Assembly: GCF_008085915.1 (NCBI RefSeq)
Contig: NZ_VSJK01000004.1
Location: 290,261-354,260 of the forward strand
DNA length: 64,000 nucleotides
Direction: 5' to 3'
Source: Oceaniovalibus sp. ACAM 378
GTDB taxonomy: Bacteria; Pseudomonadota; Alphaproteobacteria; Rhodobacterales; Rhodobacteraceae
In this document: one piece after another, positions 1 through 8,743 of the stretch
Numbering within the stretch: the first letter of the stretch is position 1
Layout: each line of letters begins with the position of its first letter
Position numbers and translations under genes: made by a program
Notes under the pieces: model-generated
What the model saw: only the letters and a program-made list of their open reading frames with translations
The model's database searches: none
Told to the model about the DNA's origin: nothing

Positions 1-1264
1 GTTCCGGCGCGATGACCGGCGGCGCCGCATTCAGCAAACCGATGTCAAACCCTGCCGCCGCCTTATAGTGCGCCATGAATGCGGCCCGTTCCGCGGCCGG
101 AATAACCTCGTCGATCTGCTCGAACACACCACCGCAGCGTTCGTCTACCATGTTCAGCAATCCGAACGGCCCTGCCCCGCGATTGCGCAGGACCAGCGCC
201 GACACCGGTCCGCACAACTGCGCGTCAAACGCCGCAGCGGCCTGCGGCGTCTGCCCATGGTCGCAGATCCTCGCCCCCAGCACCCTTGCGTCGACGATCG
301 CCTGACTGGCGCCGTTCGACCCCGTGGGATACATCGCATGCGCCGCATCGCCGATCAGGACGACCGGCCCGTCCACCCAAGTCGCAACCGGATCACGGTC
401 GATCATCGGGTTCTCGAAGGCCGCCCCGGCCTGCCGCAGCAAGGCAGGCACATCCAGCCAGTCATAGCGGAACGCCTCGAAATGATGGGCGAATGTATCG
501 ATCTCCACCGGTCGGAACCAGCCCTCGCCGGTCCAGCCCGCCGCGCTGTCCACCGTCACCTCGGCAATCCAGTTGACCGTTGCCAATCCGTCATCCCCGA
601 CCGGCGAAATCGGATAGATCACCAGCCGCTGGCGGTGGGTCCCGAGCCCGACAAAGGAGGCGCCGGTGCGAAGGGGCCGGGCACGCGCCGTGCCGCGCCA
701 CATCAAAGCACCGCCCCAATGTACCGGTGGTTGGTCGGGATGCATCTGCGCGCGGATCGCCGAATGAATACCGTCCGCCCCGACCAGCAGCGCGCCCGCT
801 TCCTCGGTGATCGAACCGTCTTCTTGCAGCACCTGCGCGGTCACCCCATCGCCGCTGTGCGCATATCCCGTCACCCGCGCGCCAAGCCGCACCGCATCGA
901 CACCCATCCGTTCGATGACGGCCCGGTACAGCATCATCAACAGCGCGCCGCGATGCACCGCATATTGCGGCCAGCGATATCCGGCGTCCAACCCGCGCGG
1001 TTCGGCATGGATCGTCGCGCCGTTCAGCCCGACCAGCGCCCATTCCCGGACTTGCACGCCGATTTCGCCCAAGGCATCGGCTCCGAACCCCAGATCGTGC
1101 AATTCCCGGACCGCGTTGGGTTGCAGGTTGATCCCGACGCCCAACGGCCGCATCCGACGCGAGGCTTCGAACACGGTGCAGGGCACGCCGATCTGGTGCA
1201 GCGTCAGCGCCATCGCCAACCCGGCAATGCCTCCGCCCGCGATCAACACAGGTTTCCCGGCCAT
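1..1264 (-). CDS. FAD-dependent monooxygenase (class A flavoprotein hydroxylase), 3' end cut by window edge
   Basis: Reading the minus strand from the ATG at 1262-1264 gives an open frame of about 421 codons that runs off the window start without a stop. The N-terminus has the Rossmann dinucleotide motif GGGIAG (residues 9-14). A mid-protein GADG motif fits the conserved DG region, and GDAAHAMYP fits the FAD-ribityl binding motif of the p-hydroxybenzoate/salicylate hydroxylase family. Such enzymes use NAD(P)H and O2 to hydroxylate an aromatic or related substrate in the cytoplasm. The length seen is close to the usual size, so probably only a few residues are missing. It lies downstream of and parallel to the polyamine-type ABC operon but is separated by about 490 bp, so co-transcription is uncertain. 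The substrate cannot be told from sequence. Confidence 0.85.
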   Translation of the reverse strand, partial: MAGKPVLIAGGGIAGLAMALTLHQIGVPCTVFEASRRMRPLGVGINLQPNAVRELHDLGFGADALGEIGVQVREWALVGLNGATIHAEPRGLDAGYRWPQYAVHRGALLMMLYRAVIERMGVDAVRLGARVTGYAHSGDGVTAQVLQEDGSITEEAGALLVGADGIHSAIRAQMHPDQPPVHWGGALMWRGTARARPLRTGASFVGLGTHRQRLVIYPISPVGDDGLATVNWIAEVTVDSAAGWTGEGWFRPVEIDTFAHHFEAFRYDWLDVPALLRQAGAAFENPMIDRDPVATWVDGPVVLIGDAAHAMYPTGSNGASQAIVDARVLGARICDHGQTPQAAAAFDAQLCGPVSALVLRNRGAGPFGLLNMVDERCGGVFEQIDEVIPAAERAAFMAHYKAAAGFDIGLLNAAPPVIAPE

Positions 1265-1754
1265 GATTGAGCTACTCCCCATTTCGCCAACGCCCCCGCC
1301 CGTGTCGCCAGCGCCCCCGAACGTCATCCTGCGCGGTCCCGGAGCGAAAGAAAAGCCAACCGCCGCCCCTGCATGCCGTCACACGAGATCTGCACTGCCA
1401 TCTCAGCCCGAACCGCTTTCGGCTTCTTCTTTGTCCAAATACTCATGCAATAGCGTCAATCAAAGCGGGGTAAGTGCAATGAAACCGCTTGGGGTCCACC
1501 GGGCACCCTGTTCGCAGAGAGACCGCCAAGTGGATCAGTCACGGCATAAAATCCGGATTGGCCTGATTTCGATTGCCGAATCGCGGTAAGGTTTTCAACC
1601 GACGTCAGGGCTTCGCACTCCCATCGCCCAGCAGAGCGACTGCATCAGGCGCGCGCAGTCCGAACTACAGCAATTAACCGACGGAGTTTCGCCAGATGCC
1701 GACGACAATGCGTATTGCTCACGCCGGGTTTTGAATTCCCTTGCTTTGCTCCTG
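1265..1754. other. Intergenic stretch without a recognised gene
   Basis: This gap separates the monooxygenase start from the 3' end of the permease gene. Short open frames cross it on the plus strand, but they lack a ribosome-binding site and show no family resemblance. It presumably holds the monooxygenase promoter. No convincing hairpin terminator was found by eye. Confidence 0.4.
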
Positions 1755-2603
1755 TCAGCGGCGTTGCAGGGCGATCATCGCCAGCGCCAGCACACTGGAC
1801 CCAAGGATCAGCAGCAGCGACACAGCGTTCAGCACCGGCGTCGATCCCTCCTTGAGGCGGTCGAACATGGTGATGGTCAACGGCGCGTCCGAGCCGACCA
1901 GCATCAGCGTGGTGTTGAAATTCTCGAAACTCATCAGAAAGGCGACGACAAAGGCACCGATCAACGCAGGCAGCAAATAGGGAATTGTGATCGTGCGCAC
2001 CGCTGTCAGGGGGGTTGCGCCAAGGTTCAGCGCCGCTTCCTCCAGAGACCGGTCAAATTTGATCAGCCGGGCCGATATCACCAGCGTCGCAATGGTGGTG
2101 ATGAAAGAAAACTGACCGGCGATGACCAGCACAAGACCGGGACGCAGGGCGTCGACGTAAAGACCCGATGCGTCCTGAACCACCCCGGCGATCCGGCTGG
2201 AAAACACCAGTATCGAGATCCCCAGCACGATCCCCGGCACCACCAGAGGCAGCAGCATCAGGATATATAGTAACCCGCGCCCCGGAAAGCTGTAGCGGTT
2301 GAACAGGAATGCATTGGTCGTGCCGACCAGGACAGACAGCCCCGAGACGAAGATCGCGACAAAGACCGATGTGCCGATCGACGACAGGATCCGGCGTTCG
2401 TGAAACAGGCCGATCTGCGGGCGCGCGTCGCCAAAGAACCAGCCCCAGGTGAACCCCTGCCAGGGCAGCGACGGAAATTGGCTGTCGTTGAAGGCAAAGA
2501 CGACAACGGTGGCAAGAGGCAGCGCCAGCCACAGGAAAAACACCAGCACATAGGCTTTGTAGATCAGTTTTACCGCGCCCGACTGAGGGATCGACGGGAT
2601 CAT
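1755..2603 (-). CDS. ABC transporter inner-membrane permease, PotC-like
   Basis: A 282-residue polytopic protein. It has an N-terminal membrane helix (about residues 13-35) and about five further hydrophobic segments. The permease EAA loop (EEAALNLGATP) lies in the last third and docks onto the ATPase. Length and layout match PotC/YdcV-type permeases of the spermidine/putrescine transporter family (binding-protein-dependent permease superfamily). It is the last gene of a four-gene operon. Its start overlaps the stop of the upstream permease by 4 bp, which indicates translational coupling. The substrate is probably a polyamine or another small cationic or amino-acid-like compound. The family assignment is firm; the substrate is inference. 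Confidence 0.88.
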   Translation of the reverse strand: MIPSIPQSGAVKLIYKAYVLVFFLWLALPLATVVVFAFNDSQFPSLPWQGFTWGWFFGDARPQIGLFHERRILSSIGTSVFVAIFVSGLSVLVGTTNAFLFNRYSFPGRGLLYILMLLPLVVPGIVLGISILVFSSRIAGVVQDASGLYVDALRPGLVLVIAGQFSFITTIATLVISARLIKFDRSLEEAALNLGATPLTAVRTITIPYLLPALIGAFVVAFLMSFENFNTTLMLVGSDAPLTITMFDRLKEGSTPVLNAVSLLLILGSSVLALAMIALQRR

Positions 2604-3484
2604 TTGCCCTCTCCCATCGTGCGCTCAAGGGTTTGTCCGGTCAGCCGCAAGATGCTCCAGACGATCAGCGAGGATGCGCCAAGAAGGCAGAAGCCGAAGG
2701 CGGCGCCAAGCTCCCAGTTGAAGCGGACGATGAATTGGGAATAGATCAGCTCGGTGAACCACAGGCTGCCCTTGCCGCCCAGCATGGTGGGCGTCAGATA
2801 GTTGCCAAGGCTCAGCATGAACACCACGATGCAGCCCGAAACGATCCCCGGCATAGCGTGGGGAATGACGATTTCCCGCAGCACGCTGAAACCCGATCCG
2901 CCAAGGTCATAGCCCGCCTCGATCACCGCATCGTCCAGACTTTCCAATGTCGTGGTCAGTGGCACTACCATGAACAGCATCGAAGTATAAACGAGGCCCA
3001 GCATCATCGCCGCGTCATTATACAGCATTTCAATCGGTTGATCGGCCAGACCCAGCCATTGCAGGAACCCGCTGATCACCCCGGTTTCGCGCAACAGGAT
3101 GATCCAGCCGAAGGTGCGCACCAGCTCGGACACCCAGAACGGGATCAGGCACATCAGGAACAGTGCGGCCTGACTGCGGCCCTTGGCGATCTTCGCGATA
3201 TAGTAACTGATCGGAAAGGCGATGATCAGGGTGATCACCGTGGCCAGAACCGACATGATCGCAGTGCGCAAAAAGGTCACAATATAGAGCGGTTCGGTGA
3301 TGAAAGCGGCATAGTTGTCCAGACTGGGGACATATTCGCGCGGGGCGACACGGGTGCGCAGGGATACGATGGCCATGTCGATATGCGGCAGGATGATCAG
3401 CAATCCCAGCCACAACACCAAGGGCGCCAGCAAAAGATAGAACCCAAGGCCCCGGCCCGTCACGACGCCGTGTCCGCAAAACAC
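2600..3484 (-). CDS. ABC transporter inner-membrane permease, PotB-like
   Basis: A permease of up to 294 residues with a first membrane helix near residues 12-35 and about five more hydrophobic segments. An EAA-type loop sits near the C-terminus (EAGYDLGGSG). It pairs with the PotC-like protein to form the membrane channel. Two starts are possible. ATG at 3484 would overlap the ATPase gene by 25 bp. GTG at 3463 gives a compact GTGA overlap with the ATPase stop and a 287-residue product, and looks equally or more likely. It lies third in the operon: binding protein, ATPase, this gene, PotC-like permease. Confidence 0.87.
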   Translation of the reverse strand: MFCGHGVVTGRGLGFYLLLAPLVLWLGLLIILPHIDMAIVSLRTRVAPREYVPSLDNYAAFITEPLYIVTFLRTAIMSVLATVITLIIAFPISYYIAKIAKGRSQAALFLMCLIPFWVSELVRTFGWIILLRETGVISGFLQWLGLADQPIEMLYNDAAMMLGLVYTSMLFMVVPLTTTLESLDDAVIEAGYDLGGSGFSVLREIVIPHAMPGIVSGCIVVFMLSLGNYLTPTMLGGKGSLWFTELIYSQFIVRFNWELGAAFGFCLLGASSLIVWSILRLTGQTLERTMGEGK

Positions 3485-4566
3485 AGCGTCTGTTCCCGGG
3501 TCCAGCCGATCTGCACCTCGGCGCCCTTGTCGAGATTGGCAAAACCCGCCGATTGCGGCAGTGCCACGTCGATCTCGCTGCCCGATTGCGGGTCGCGGAC
3601 CAGAACGCGGCTGTTGGCCCCGTTGAACAGCATCGCCGTCACCTGAACTTTCGTGCCGAATGCCTGATCCTGCATCGCGGCGGCGTCCGGTCCGATGCTG
3701 ATCGCTTCGGGGCGCACGAACACGGAGACCTTGTCATTGGTCTTCAGACCGTCCGCCGGGGCGCGCAGGGTCAGTCCCGCATCGGTCTGCACCTCGGCGG
3801 TGTCGCCTTCCACGCGGGTCACTCGCCCGCTCCAACGGTTTGCCTCGCCGACGAAACCGGCGACGAAAGCGGTGGCAGGCCGATAGTAAAGATCGCGGGC
3901 CGCGCCGATCTGTTCAAAGCGACCGGCGTTCATCACCGCCACGGCGTCAGACATCACTAGGGCTTCGCCCTGATCATGGGTGATATAGACAAAAGTGGTG
4001 TCAAATTCAGCCTGCAGCGATTTCAGCTCGATCTTCATCTTCTCGCGCAGCTTCAGATCCAGCGCGCCCAGCGGTTCGTCCAGCAGCAGAACCTCGGGTT
4101 CAAGCACCATGCAGCGGGCAATGGCGACACGCTGACGCTGGCCGCCCGAAAGCTCGGACACTTTGCGCGCACCGATCCCGGGCAGGCTGATCCGCTCCAG
4201 AACCTCGCCGGTGCGCCGGGTGATTTCCGCCTTGGCCACGCCCTGACGGCGCAGCCCATAGCCGATATTTTCGGCCACGTTCATCATCGGGAACAGGGCA
4301 AGATGCTGAAACACCATGTTGACCGGGCGCTTGTTGGGCGGCACCCCGAGAACCGAGCGGCCGCGGATCAGGATATCGCCGCTGCTCGGCTCGAGAAACC
4401 CGGCAATCATCCGCATGATCGTCGTCTTGCCGCAGCCAGACGGGCCGAGAATGGAAAAGAACGACCCCGCAGGCACCGAGAAATCCACATCCTTGACGGC
4501 AGTTATGTCGCCGAACCGCTTGGTAAGGCCGCGGCATTCCAGATCGGGGGCTGAATCGGCGCTCAT
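3460..4566 (-). CDS. ABC transporter ATP-binding protein, PotA-like
   Basis: A 368-residue nucleotide-binding subunit. Visible motifs are Walker A GPSGCGKTT (residues 41-49), signature LSGGQ (139-143), Walker B VLLLDEP (159-165), D-loop ALD and the H-loop histidine (about 197). The C-terminal third fits the TOBE/OB substrate-regulatory domain found in PotA and MalK-type ATPases. It energises import through the two downstream permeases. It follows the binding-protein gene after a 76-bp gap that contains a strong hairpin, and overlaps the next permease gene. Typical length for the family; no missing catalytic residue was seen. Confidence 0.9.
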   Translation of the reverse strand: MSADSAPDLECRGLTKRFGDITAVKDVDFSVPAGSFFSILGPSGCGKTTIMRMIAGFLEPSSGDILIRGRSVLGVPPNKRPVNMVFQHLALFPMMNVAENIGYGLRRQGVAKAEITRRTGEVLERISLPGIGARKVSELSGGQRQRVAIARCMVLEPEVLLLDEPLGALDLKLREKMKIELKSLQAEFDTTFVYITHDQGEALVMSDAVAVMNAGRFEQIGAARDLYYRPATAFVAGFVGEANRWSGRVTRVEGDTAEVQTDAGLTLRAPADGLKTNDKVSVFVRPEAISIGPDAAAMQDQAFGTKVQVTAMLFNGANSRVLVRDPQSGSEIDVALPQSAGFANLDKGAEVQIGWTREQTLCFADTAS

Positions 4567-4593
4567 GGATAGTCCTGTCTATCGGAAAGGTGC

Positions 4594-4619
4594 GGTGGCC
4601 CGGCGCAAACCGGGCCACC
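4594..4619 (-). terminator. Intercistronic hairpin between binding-protein and ATPase genes
   Basis: A perfect 10-bp stem, GGTGGCCCGG paired with CCGGGCCACC, with a 6-nt loop. It lies 24 nt beyond the binding-protein stop in the direction of transcription (minus). No strong T-run follows. It is therefore better read as an mRNA-stabilising or partial-termination element that lets the binding protein be made in excess of the membrane subunits, a common layout in ABC import operons. Confidence 0.6.
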
Positions 4620-4642
4620 TGTCTTTGGCAGTCAAATGGGCC

Positions 4643-5704
4643 TTATTTGGCCGATTGAATGCGGTCCAGAGCTTCGCCTTCGATCCGCTCAAGGGTCGCG
4701 GGCACGGGCGGATACCAACGGATATTGTCCACCGCTTCGGGCGGGAAGCTGGCCTGATACTGCGCTTTCAGCGTATCGTTGACGAACTCGTCGGCCCCCT
4801 TGGAAGCCGTGAAGTTGCCGGCGGATTCCGTCACCATCGCGGCGATTTCCGGCTGCATCACAAAGTTGATCCAGTCATAAGCGGCCTGATCGGCCCGCCC
4901 CTGTGCCGGCAATGCAAAGGTATCGACCCACCCCAAAGCGCCCGACGTCGGCGCGACAAAGTTGATGTCGGGATTGTCGGCGTTCAGCTTCCAGCCACCG
5001 GTGTCCCAGGCCATGGAAGCCACCGCTTCGCCCGAGCGCATGAAGTTCAGCAGCTCGTCACCACCACCCCAATAGGCCTTCACAATCGGCTTGCACTCGA
5101 TCAGCTTGGCCTCGACCTTGTCGAGGATGTCCTTATAGGCGGCTTCGTCTTCGTAGGCCGCAAAAGGGTCCATCCCCATGGCAAAGGCAAATCCGATCAG
5201 CGTGGGACGCTTCAGGCGATAGCTGACCTTGCCCTTCAGTTCCTCGTTGCACAGATCGGTGTAATCCTTGACGTCGCCCGCTTCGGCGGCGTTCACGATC
5301 AGACCGGATGTGCCCCAGATGTCGGGCAGGCCATAGACCTCACCGTCGACAGTGGTGTTCGTCTTGGTCGACTCAAGCATCGAGGGTATGAACAGTCCGG
5401 TCTCTATCTTGCTCATATCAAAGGGCTTGTAGATGCCGAATTCGCGCTGTGGTCCGGCGATGCGGTCCTGACTGGGCTGGGCAAGATCGAACCCGCCGCC
5501 CCCGGTCGCGCGCAGTTTGGCGATCATTTCTTCGTTGTTGGACAGGGTCACCTCGACGGTGTGCCCGGTCGCTTCCTCGAACTTGTCGATCACCGCGTCG
5601 GGGGCATAACCACCCCATGTCAGCAGGCGCAGCGTCTCGGCGCTGGCCGGTGCAGCCAGCACCAGCGCGAGTGCCGTGGCGGCAAGATATTGTGTTTTGG
5701 TCAT
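4643..5704 (-). CDS. Periplasmic polyamine-type ABC substrate-binding protein (PotD/PotF-like)
   Basis: A 353-residue protein counted from the ATG at 5702-5704. This start was chosen over upstream in-frame codons because GGAGAG lies just before it and because it gives a standard Sec signal peptide (KTQYLAATALALVLAAPASA, then cleavage). The mature part begins with the strand and loop LRLLTWGGYAPD typical of spermidine/putrescine-binding proteins (bacterial solute-binding family 1/PotD fold). First gene of the operon with a PotA-like ATPase and two permeases. It would capture the ligand in the periplasm. It differs clearly from the two near-identical binding proteins at 52655-53764 and 62233-63342. 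Confidence 0.88.
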   Translation of the reverse strand: MTKTQYLAATALALVLAAPASAETLRLLTWGGYAPDAVIDKFEEATGHTVEVTLSNNEEMIAKLRATGGGGFDLAQPSQDRIAGPQREFGIYKPFDMSKIETGLFIPSMLESTKTNTTVDGEVYGLPDIWGTSGLIVNAAEAGDVKDYTDLCNEELKGKVSYRLKRPTLIGFAFAMGMDPFAAYEDEAAYKDILDKVEAKLIECKPIVKAYWGGGDELLNFMRSGEAVASMAWDTGGWKLNADNPDINFVAPTSGALGWVDTFALPAQGRADQAAYDWINFVMQPEIAAMVTESAGNFTASKGADEFVNDTLKAQYQASFPPEAVDNIRWYPPVPATLERIEGEALDRIQSAK

Positions 5705-6670
5705 TTCGACTCTCCCTGATAGATTCGAACATCGTGTCAGGCCGTCTCGGGCTTGTGAAGCCATCGTGACGGCAGGCACGATCATTTTTCGCGAAATCAA
5801 TACATTATTGCCCTGCATGGCCTTGACGCACAAAGCCGTTGCAGACCGGGCGTCCCCTTTCCCCGCACACAACTATCCCACGATCTTACAATTTTTGTGA
5901 CAGGTATGCCGAGCGCAGTATAGCCGTTCATCATCGCGATACGGACCTGGACTTTGACGACCTCTCGGTCGAAGCTCCCTGCCATAAGGCGCTGCCCCCG
6001 CAATTTTACGCAGCGCATCTTGGTCTCGACGCGACTTTGCCCAAGGTGCCCCCATTCTTTCGACAGGATCTGGCGCTTCCCAAGCTACTCTTTGCTCCTG
6101 CTGATCGGGTTGCGTTACGCGGCGGCTTAGAAGATCAAGGTTCCCCTCGCCGGTCTGGGGGGCGGAGGAAAGCCTTGCTGCGCTGTCCCGCCATGAAGGG
6201 GTCGACGAGAGCCTGTCGTCGTCCTGGTCAACGGAATTCCTCGACTCCGGCGAAAACCGGCCCGCAGAAGATACAGCCCCGGAAGGCGATTGCGTCCAAT
6301 GCGCCCGCCCCCATCGGGTTCAGGGGATAGCGCGCTTGCAGCACCGAAAGCCCGCCCGGGACCCACCAGTGGGTCACGGGCGACTAGTCGCCGATCCTGC
6401 CAATCTGCCCAGGACCGCAGCTCCGGTCGGAAGCGCTTGATCGGCCTGAACTTCTGATCCCGCCGGGCTCGCATCCGGCCGGATCGCGCACTGGTGGCCG
6501 GGCCGGGAGGCACGAACGGAACCCTTGACCCAACGTCAACTTCTCGCGATAGTTGTATCGATAGGTTAGAAAGTTTGTTTCTGCGCCTTTTGCCTGGCGA
6601 CAGGCGGTATTCATTTTTTCTAAGTATGCCAGTCGGCACCATCGCACTGCATTCATTGCGGAGATGACCG
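5705..6670. other. Gene-poor stretch of about 1 kb before the eCIS regulator
   Basis: The first 150 bp should contain the promoter of the minus-strand binding-protein operon. The remainder carries only overlapping open frames without start signals or family resemblance. On the minus strand around 5880-6015 and 6230-6330 there are short protein-like stretches that may be remnants of older genes, possibly mobile elements, but they could not be assigned. The right end presumably contains the promoter of the LuxR-type gene. Confidence 0.4.
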
Positions 6671-7384
6671 ATGCCTGGAGCATCGACCGAAGCGGAAGAA
6701 CATACAGCCGCGCCGAGGCAGACCCGCACGGGACGCCCGGCCCCGATAAGACTGGTCATTCTCAGCGCCGTTCGCCTTGTGCACGAGGGTGTCGCAGGCA
6801 GTTTCGACCCTGTGACCGGCGTGAGGGTGGTTGAACACACCGAGATTTCTTCCGAGGCCTTCCCGCGCATCGGCCAGTTGCGGCCCGACGCGGTGCTTGT
6901 GGATGTGACGACCCGAAAGGGGCTTCAGGTGCCCCGGCGGATTCAGCAGTTCTGCCCTCAGGCGGCCTTGATCGCCTTTGCGGTGGCCGAGGTCGAAGAG
7001 GAGGTGATCGCTTGCGCCAATGCGGGTTTCTGCGGCTATGTCTCGCGGCAATGCGGGGCGAGCGACCTGCTGCAGGCGCTGTATGACTCGCTCGACGGCC
7101 GCCTGTGCTGCCCGCCTCACATTTCCTCCGCGCTGTTCCGGCGGTTGGCTCATCACAGCGAGCCACCGGCCCCGCATTCCTCTCTCGACTGTGCGGTCCT
7201 GACCCCGCGCGAAACGGAGATCATTACGCTTGCCGACACCGGGCAAACCAACAAGGAAATCGCCCGCGAGCTGCGGATCAGCGACTCGACGGTGAAGAAC
7301 CACATGCACAACATATTGCAAAAGCTGATGGTGTCGCGCCGCGGCGAGGCCCTGTCCCGCCTGCGCTCGCGCCCCATCGTCTAG
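6671..7384 (+). CDS. LuxR/NarL-type DNA-binding regulator with atypical receiver domain
   Basis: A 237-residue protein. Residues 26-145 have the alternating strand/helix pattern of a response-regulator receiver. An aspartate sits at the usual phosphoacceptor position (D78 in VLVDVT), but the acidic pair at the end of strand 1 is replaced (VILSAVR), so classical phosphorylation is doubtful. Residues 177-219 form a clear LuxR helix-turn-helix (LTPRETEII, TNKEIAREL, STVKNHMHNILQKL). It stands alone, with no histidine kinase nearby, directly upstream of and parallel to the eCIS array. I infer that it controls that array. Protein start: ATG at 6671, preceded by GGAGATGACCG. Confidence 0.8.
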   Translation: MPGASTEAEEHTAAPRQTRTGRPAPIRLVILSAVRLVHEGVAGSFDPVTGVRVVEHTEISSEAFPRIGQLRPDAVLVDVTTRKGLQVPRRIQQFCPQAALIAFAVAEVEEEVIACANAGFCGYVSRQCGASDLLQALYDSLDGRLCCPPHISSALFRRLAHHSEPPAPHSSLDCAVLTPRETEIITLADTGQTNKEIARELRISDSTVKNHMHNILQKLMVSRRGEALSRLRSRPIV

Positions 7385-7770
7385 GCCGAGCCCCCGGCCC
7401 TGCCCATCAAGACCCGCCCTAAAGGTCCAGACCGCACGACCCCCGGCAAATGCGCCGGGACGGTGGTTCTGATCGAGGTTTTGCCAACTGATGGCGCTGG
7501 CTGAACGGACGGTACCACGGAACTTTTGCATTTCCTTTCCGCTAGATAGGAAACTTCTCCCTACCGCAGGCCGGGAAGATCGCACCGGCTTTGCACGCCA
7601 GTGGCCACTGGCGGTGCCTCACCAGCCGTTCATCCGCATCCCCACACGACGGCCCATGGAAGGGCCTATGCACTGGCCCATTCGGACCATGGGAAAAGGG
7701 CGCAAGGGTCTGGACCGCCCGGTGGACCATCGGGTCCATTGCTCTGGGGCAGGCCTCGCTTTTACGCTGC
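7385..7770 (+). promoter_or_regulatory. Leader region of the eCIS array with nested dyads
   Basis: A non-coding stretch between the regulator and the first gene of the array. It holds nested inverted repeats: CCCATGG at 7653-7659 pairs with CCATGGG at 7687-7693, and inside them GGGCC at 7662-7666 pairs with GGCCC at 7675-7679. TGGACC at 7711-7716 pairs with GGTCCA at 7733-7738. Further upstream, GGAAC at 7519-7523 is followed 16 nt later by CGCT, resembling an ECF-sigma promoter (GGAAC-N16/17-CGTT) with one mismatch. These are candidates for the promoter, operator or a structured 5' leader; none is proven. Confidence 0.35.
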
Positions 7771-8157
7771 ATGAAAGCGGATTCCCTAACCAGGACTGTG
7801 CAAGTGACGACGACAATCTTCCTCGCCAACATGCCACGAATGCTGGAGGACATCGTCCAGACGGTCCTGAAGCGCTCGCCTGGCTTTCGCGTCGCCCGGC
7901 AGGGCGGCACCACGGGCGACCTGCTTGGTGCGGCCGCCGCTTCCGGCGCAAGCGCGATCATGCTTGCAGTTCCGGATCCCCGCGCACCTTTCACGAATGA
8001 TCCCCGTCTTGCACTGCTCGACAATCTTGTGGTGCTCGCCCTAAGCGAGAGCGGCGCAGAGGCGTGGCTGTACAGGCTTTCCTGCGACGGGCAACCGCTG
8101 CCAGAGACCTCTTCCGACGCGCTGCTTGACGCACTTTCAACGGCAAGGCGGGTGTGA
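7771..8157 (+). CDS. Small receiver-like protein at the head of the eCIS array
   Basis: About 128 residues from the ATG at 7771; GTG codons at 7798 and 7804 are alternative starts, and an open frame continues upstream to 7591 without support. The pattern (strand TTTIFLAN, helix MLEDIVQTVLK, strand FRVA, then helix, then strand AIMLAVPDP) resembles a response-regulator receiver fold. The strand-1 acidic pair and a clear phosphoacceptor aspartate are absent. It ends 1 bp before the cap-protein start, so it is probably the first gene of the array. A phosphorylation-independent regulator or assembly partner is plausible. I do not recognise the family. Confidence 0.55.
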   Translation: MKADSLTRTVQVTTTIFLANMPRMLEDIVQTVLKRSPGFRVARQGGTTGDLLGAAAASGASAIMLAVPDPRAPFTNDPRLALLDNLVVLALSESGAEAWLYRLSCDGQPLPETSSDALLDALSTARRV

Positions 8158-8158
8158 C

Positions 8159-8743
8159 ATGGACGGCACCATCATAGCAGATGCCAGCGAAACCCTCCGC
8201 GCCCTCGTCGAGGACGGGGTGCGCATCGCCTTCCCCGCCGCCACTGCAACGCTGGAACCGCCGAACCTCGCGCAGCCGCAGGCCAACGAGATCGCGGTCT
8301 CGGTCTGGCTGCACATGGTCGAGCGCCATCCCGACCTGCTCAACGTGCCGCCGCGACGCGTCGCGGTGGATCGGGTCGAGCGCCGCCCCCTGCCGCTGCG
8401 CCTGCATTACCTCATGACGCCGCTAGGCGCGGACACGCTGACCCGCCAGCGGGTATTGGGCATGGCGATGCAGACCATGCATGACAACGCTTTCGTCGAG
8501 CCCGGCGACCTTGAACAACCGCTGATCAACGCACGCATCCGCAGCCTGTCGATCCACCTCAATTCCCAATCGCTGGAGGATTTGACACGGGTCTGGCACG
8601 CGCTCACCCGACCCTACGAACTCTCCGCCTGCTATCTCGTGGACGTGTTGCCCTTGCCCTCCATGCGTGAGGATCGCGCCGGGCCACCGGTGGTGGAGAA
8701 GCGCCTGGAATACGCCGCGGTGCCCTCGGGAGGTCGGTCATGA
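8159..8743 (+). CDS. eCIS tail cap/terminator protein, DUF4255 (Pvc16 N-terminal) family
   Basis: A 194-residue protein from the ATG at 8159. Its pattern fits the DUF4255/Pvc16 family: an N-terminal helix (ADASETLRALVEDGVRIAF), then VSVWLHMVERHPDL, LRLHYLMTPLG and the helical HNAFVEPGDLEQ part. In Photorhabdus PVC and the Serratia antifeeding prophage this protein caps the sheath-tube end distal to the baseplate. It overlaps the following gene by 4 bp (ATGA). The start was chosen for size and for its position right after the upstream stop; an in-frame ATG at 8126 would overlap the preceding gene. Confidence 0.82.
   Translation: MDGTIIADASETLRALVEDGVRIAFPAATATLEPPNLAQPQANEIAVSVWLHMVERHPDLLNVPPRRVAVDRVERRPLPLRLHYLMTPLGADTLTRQRVLGMAMQTMHDNAFVEPGDLEQPLINARIRSLSIHLNSQSLEDLTRVWHALTRPYELSACYLVDVLPLPSMREDRAGPPVVEKRLEYAAVPSGGRS

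Noticed and set aside
68..1270. A 400-codon plus-strand frame at the window start
   Set aside because: The opposite strand encodes the FAD monooxygenase with intact motifs; the plus frame is its shadow.
5873..6055. Minus-strand stretch reading FDREVVKVQVRIAMMNGYTA, reminiscent of a conserved tail of mobile-element proteins
   Set aside because: Too short and without start, stop context or a family that could be named; reported only as part of the gene-poor stretch.
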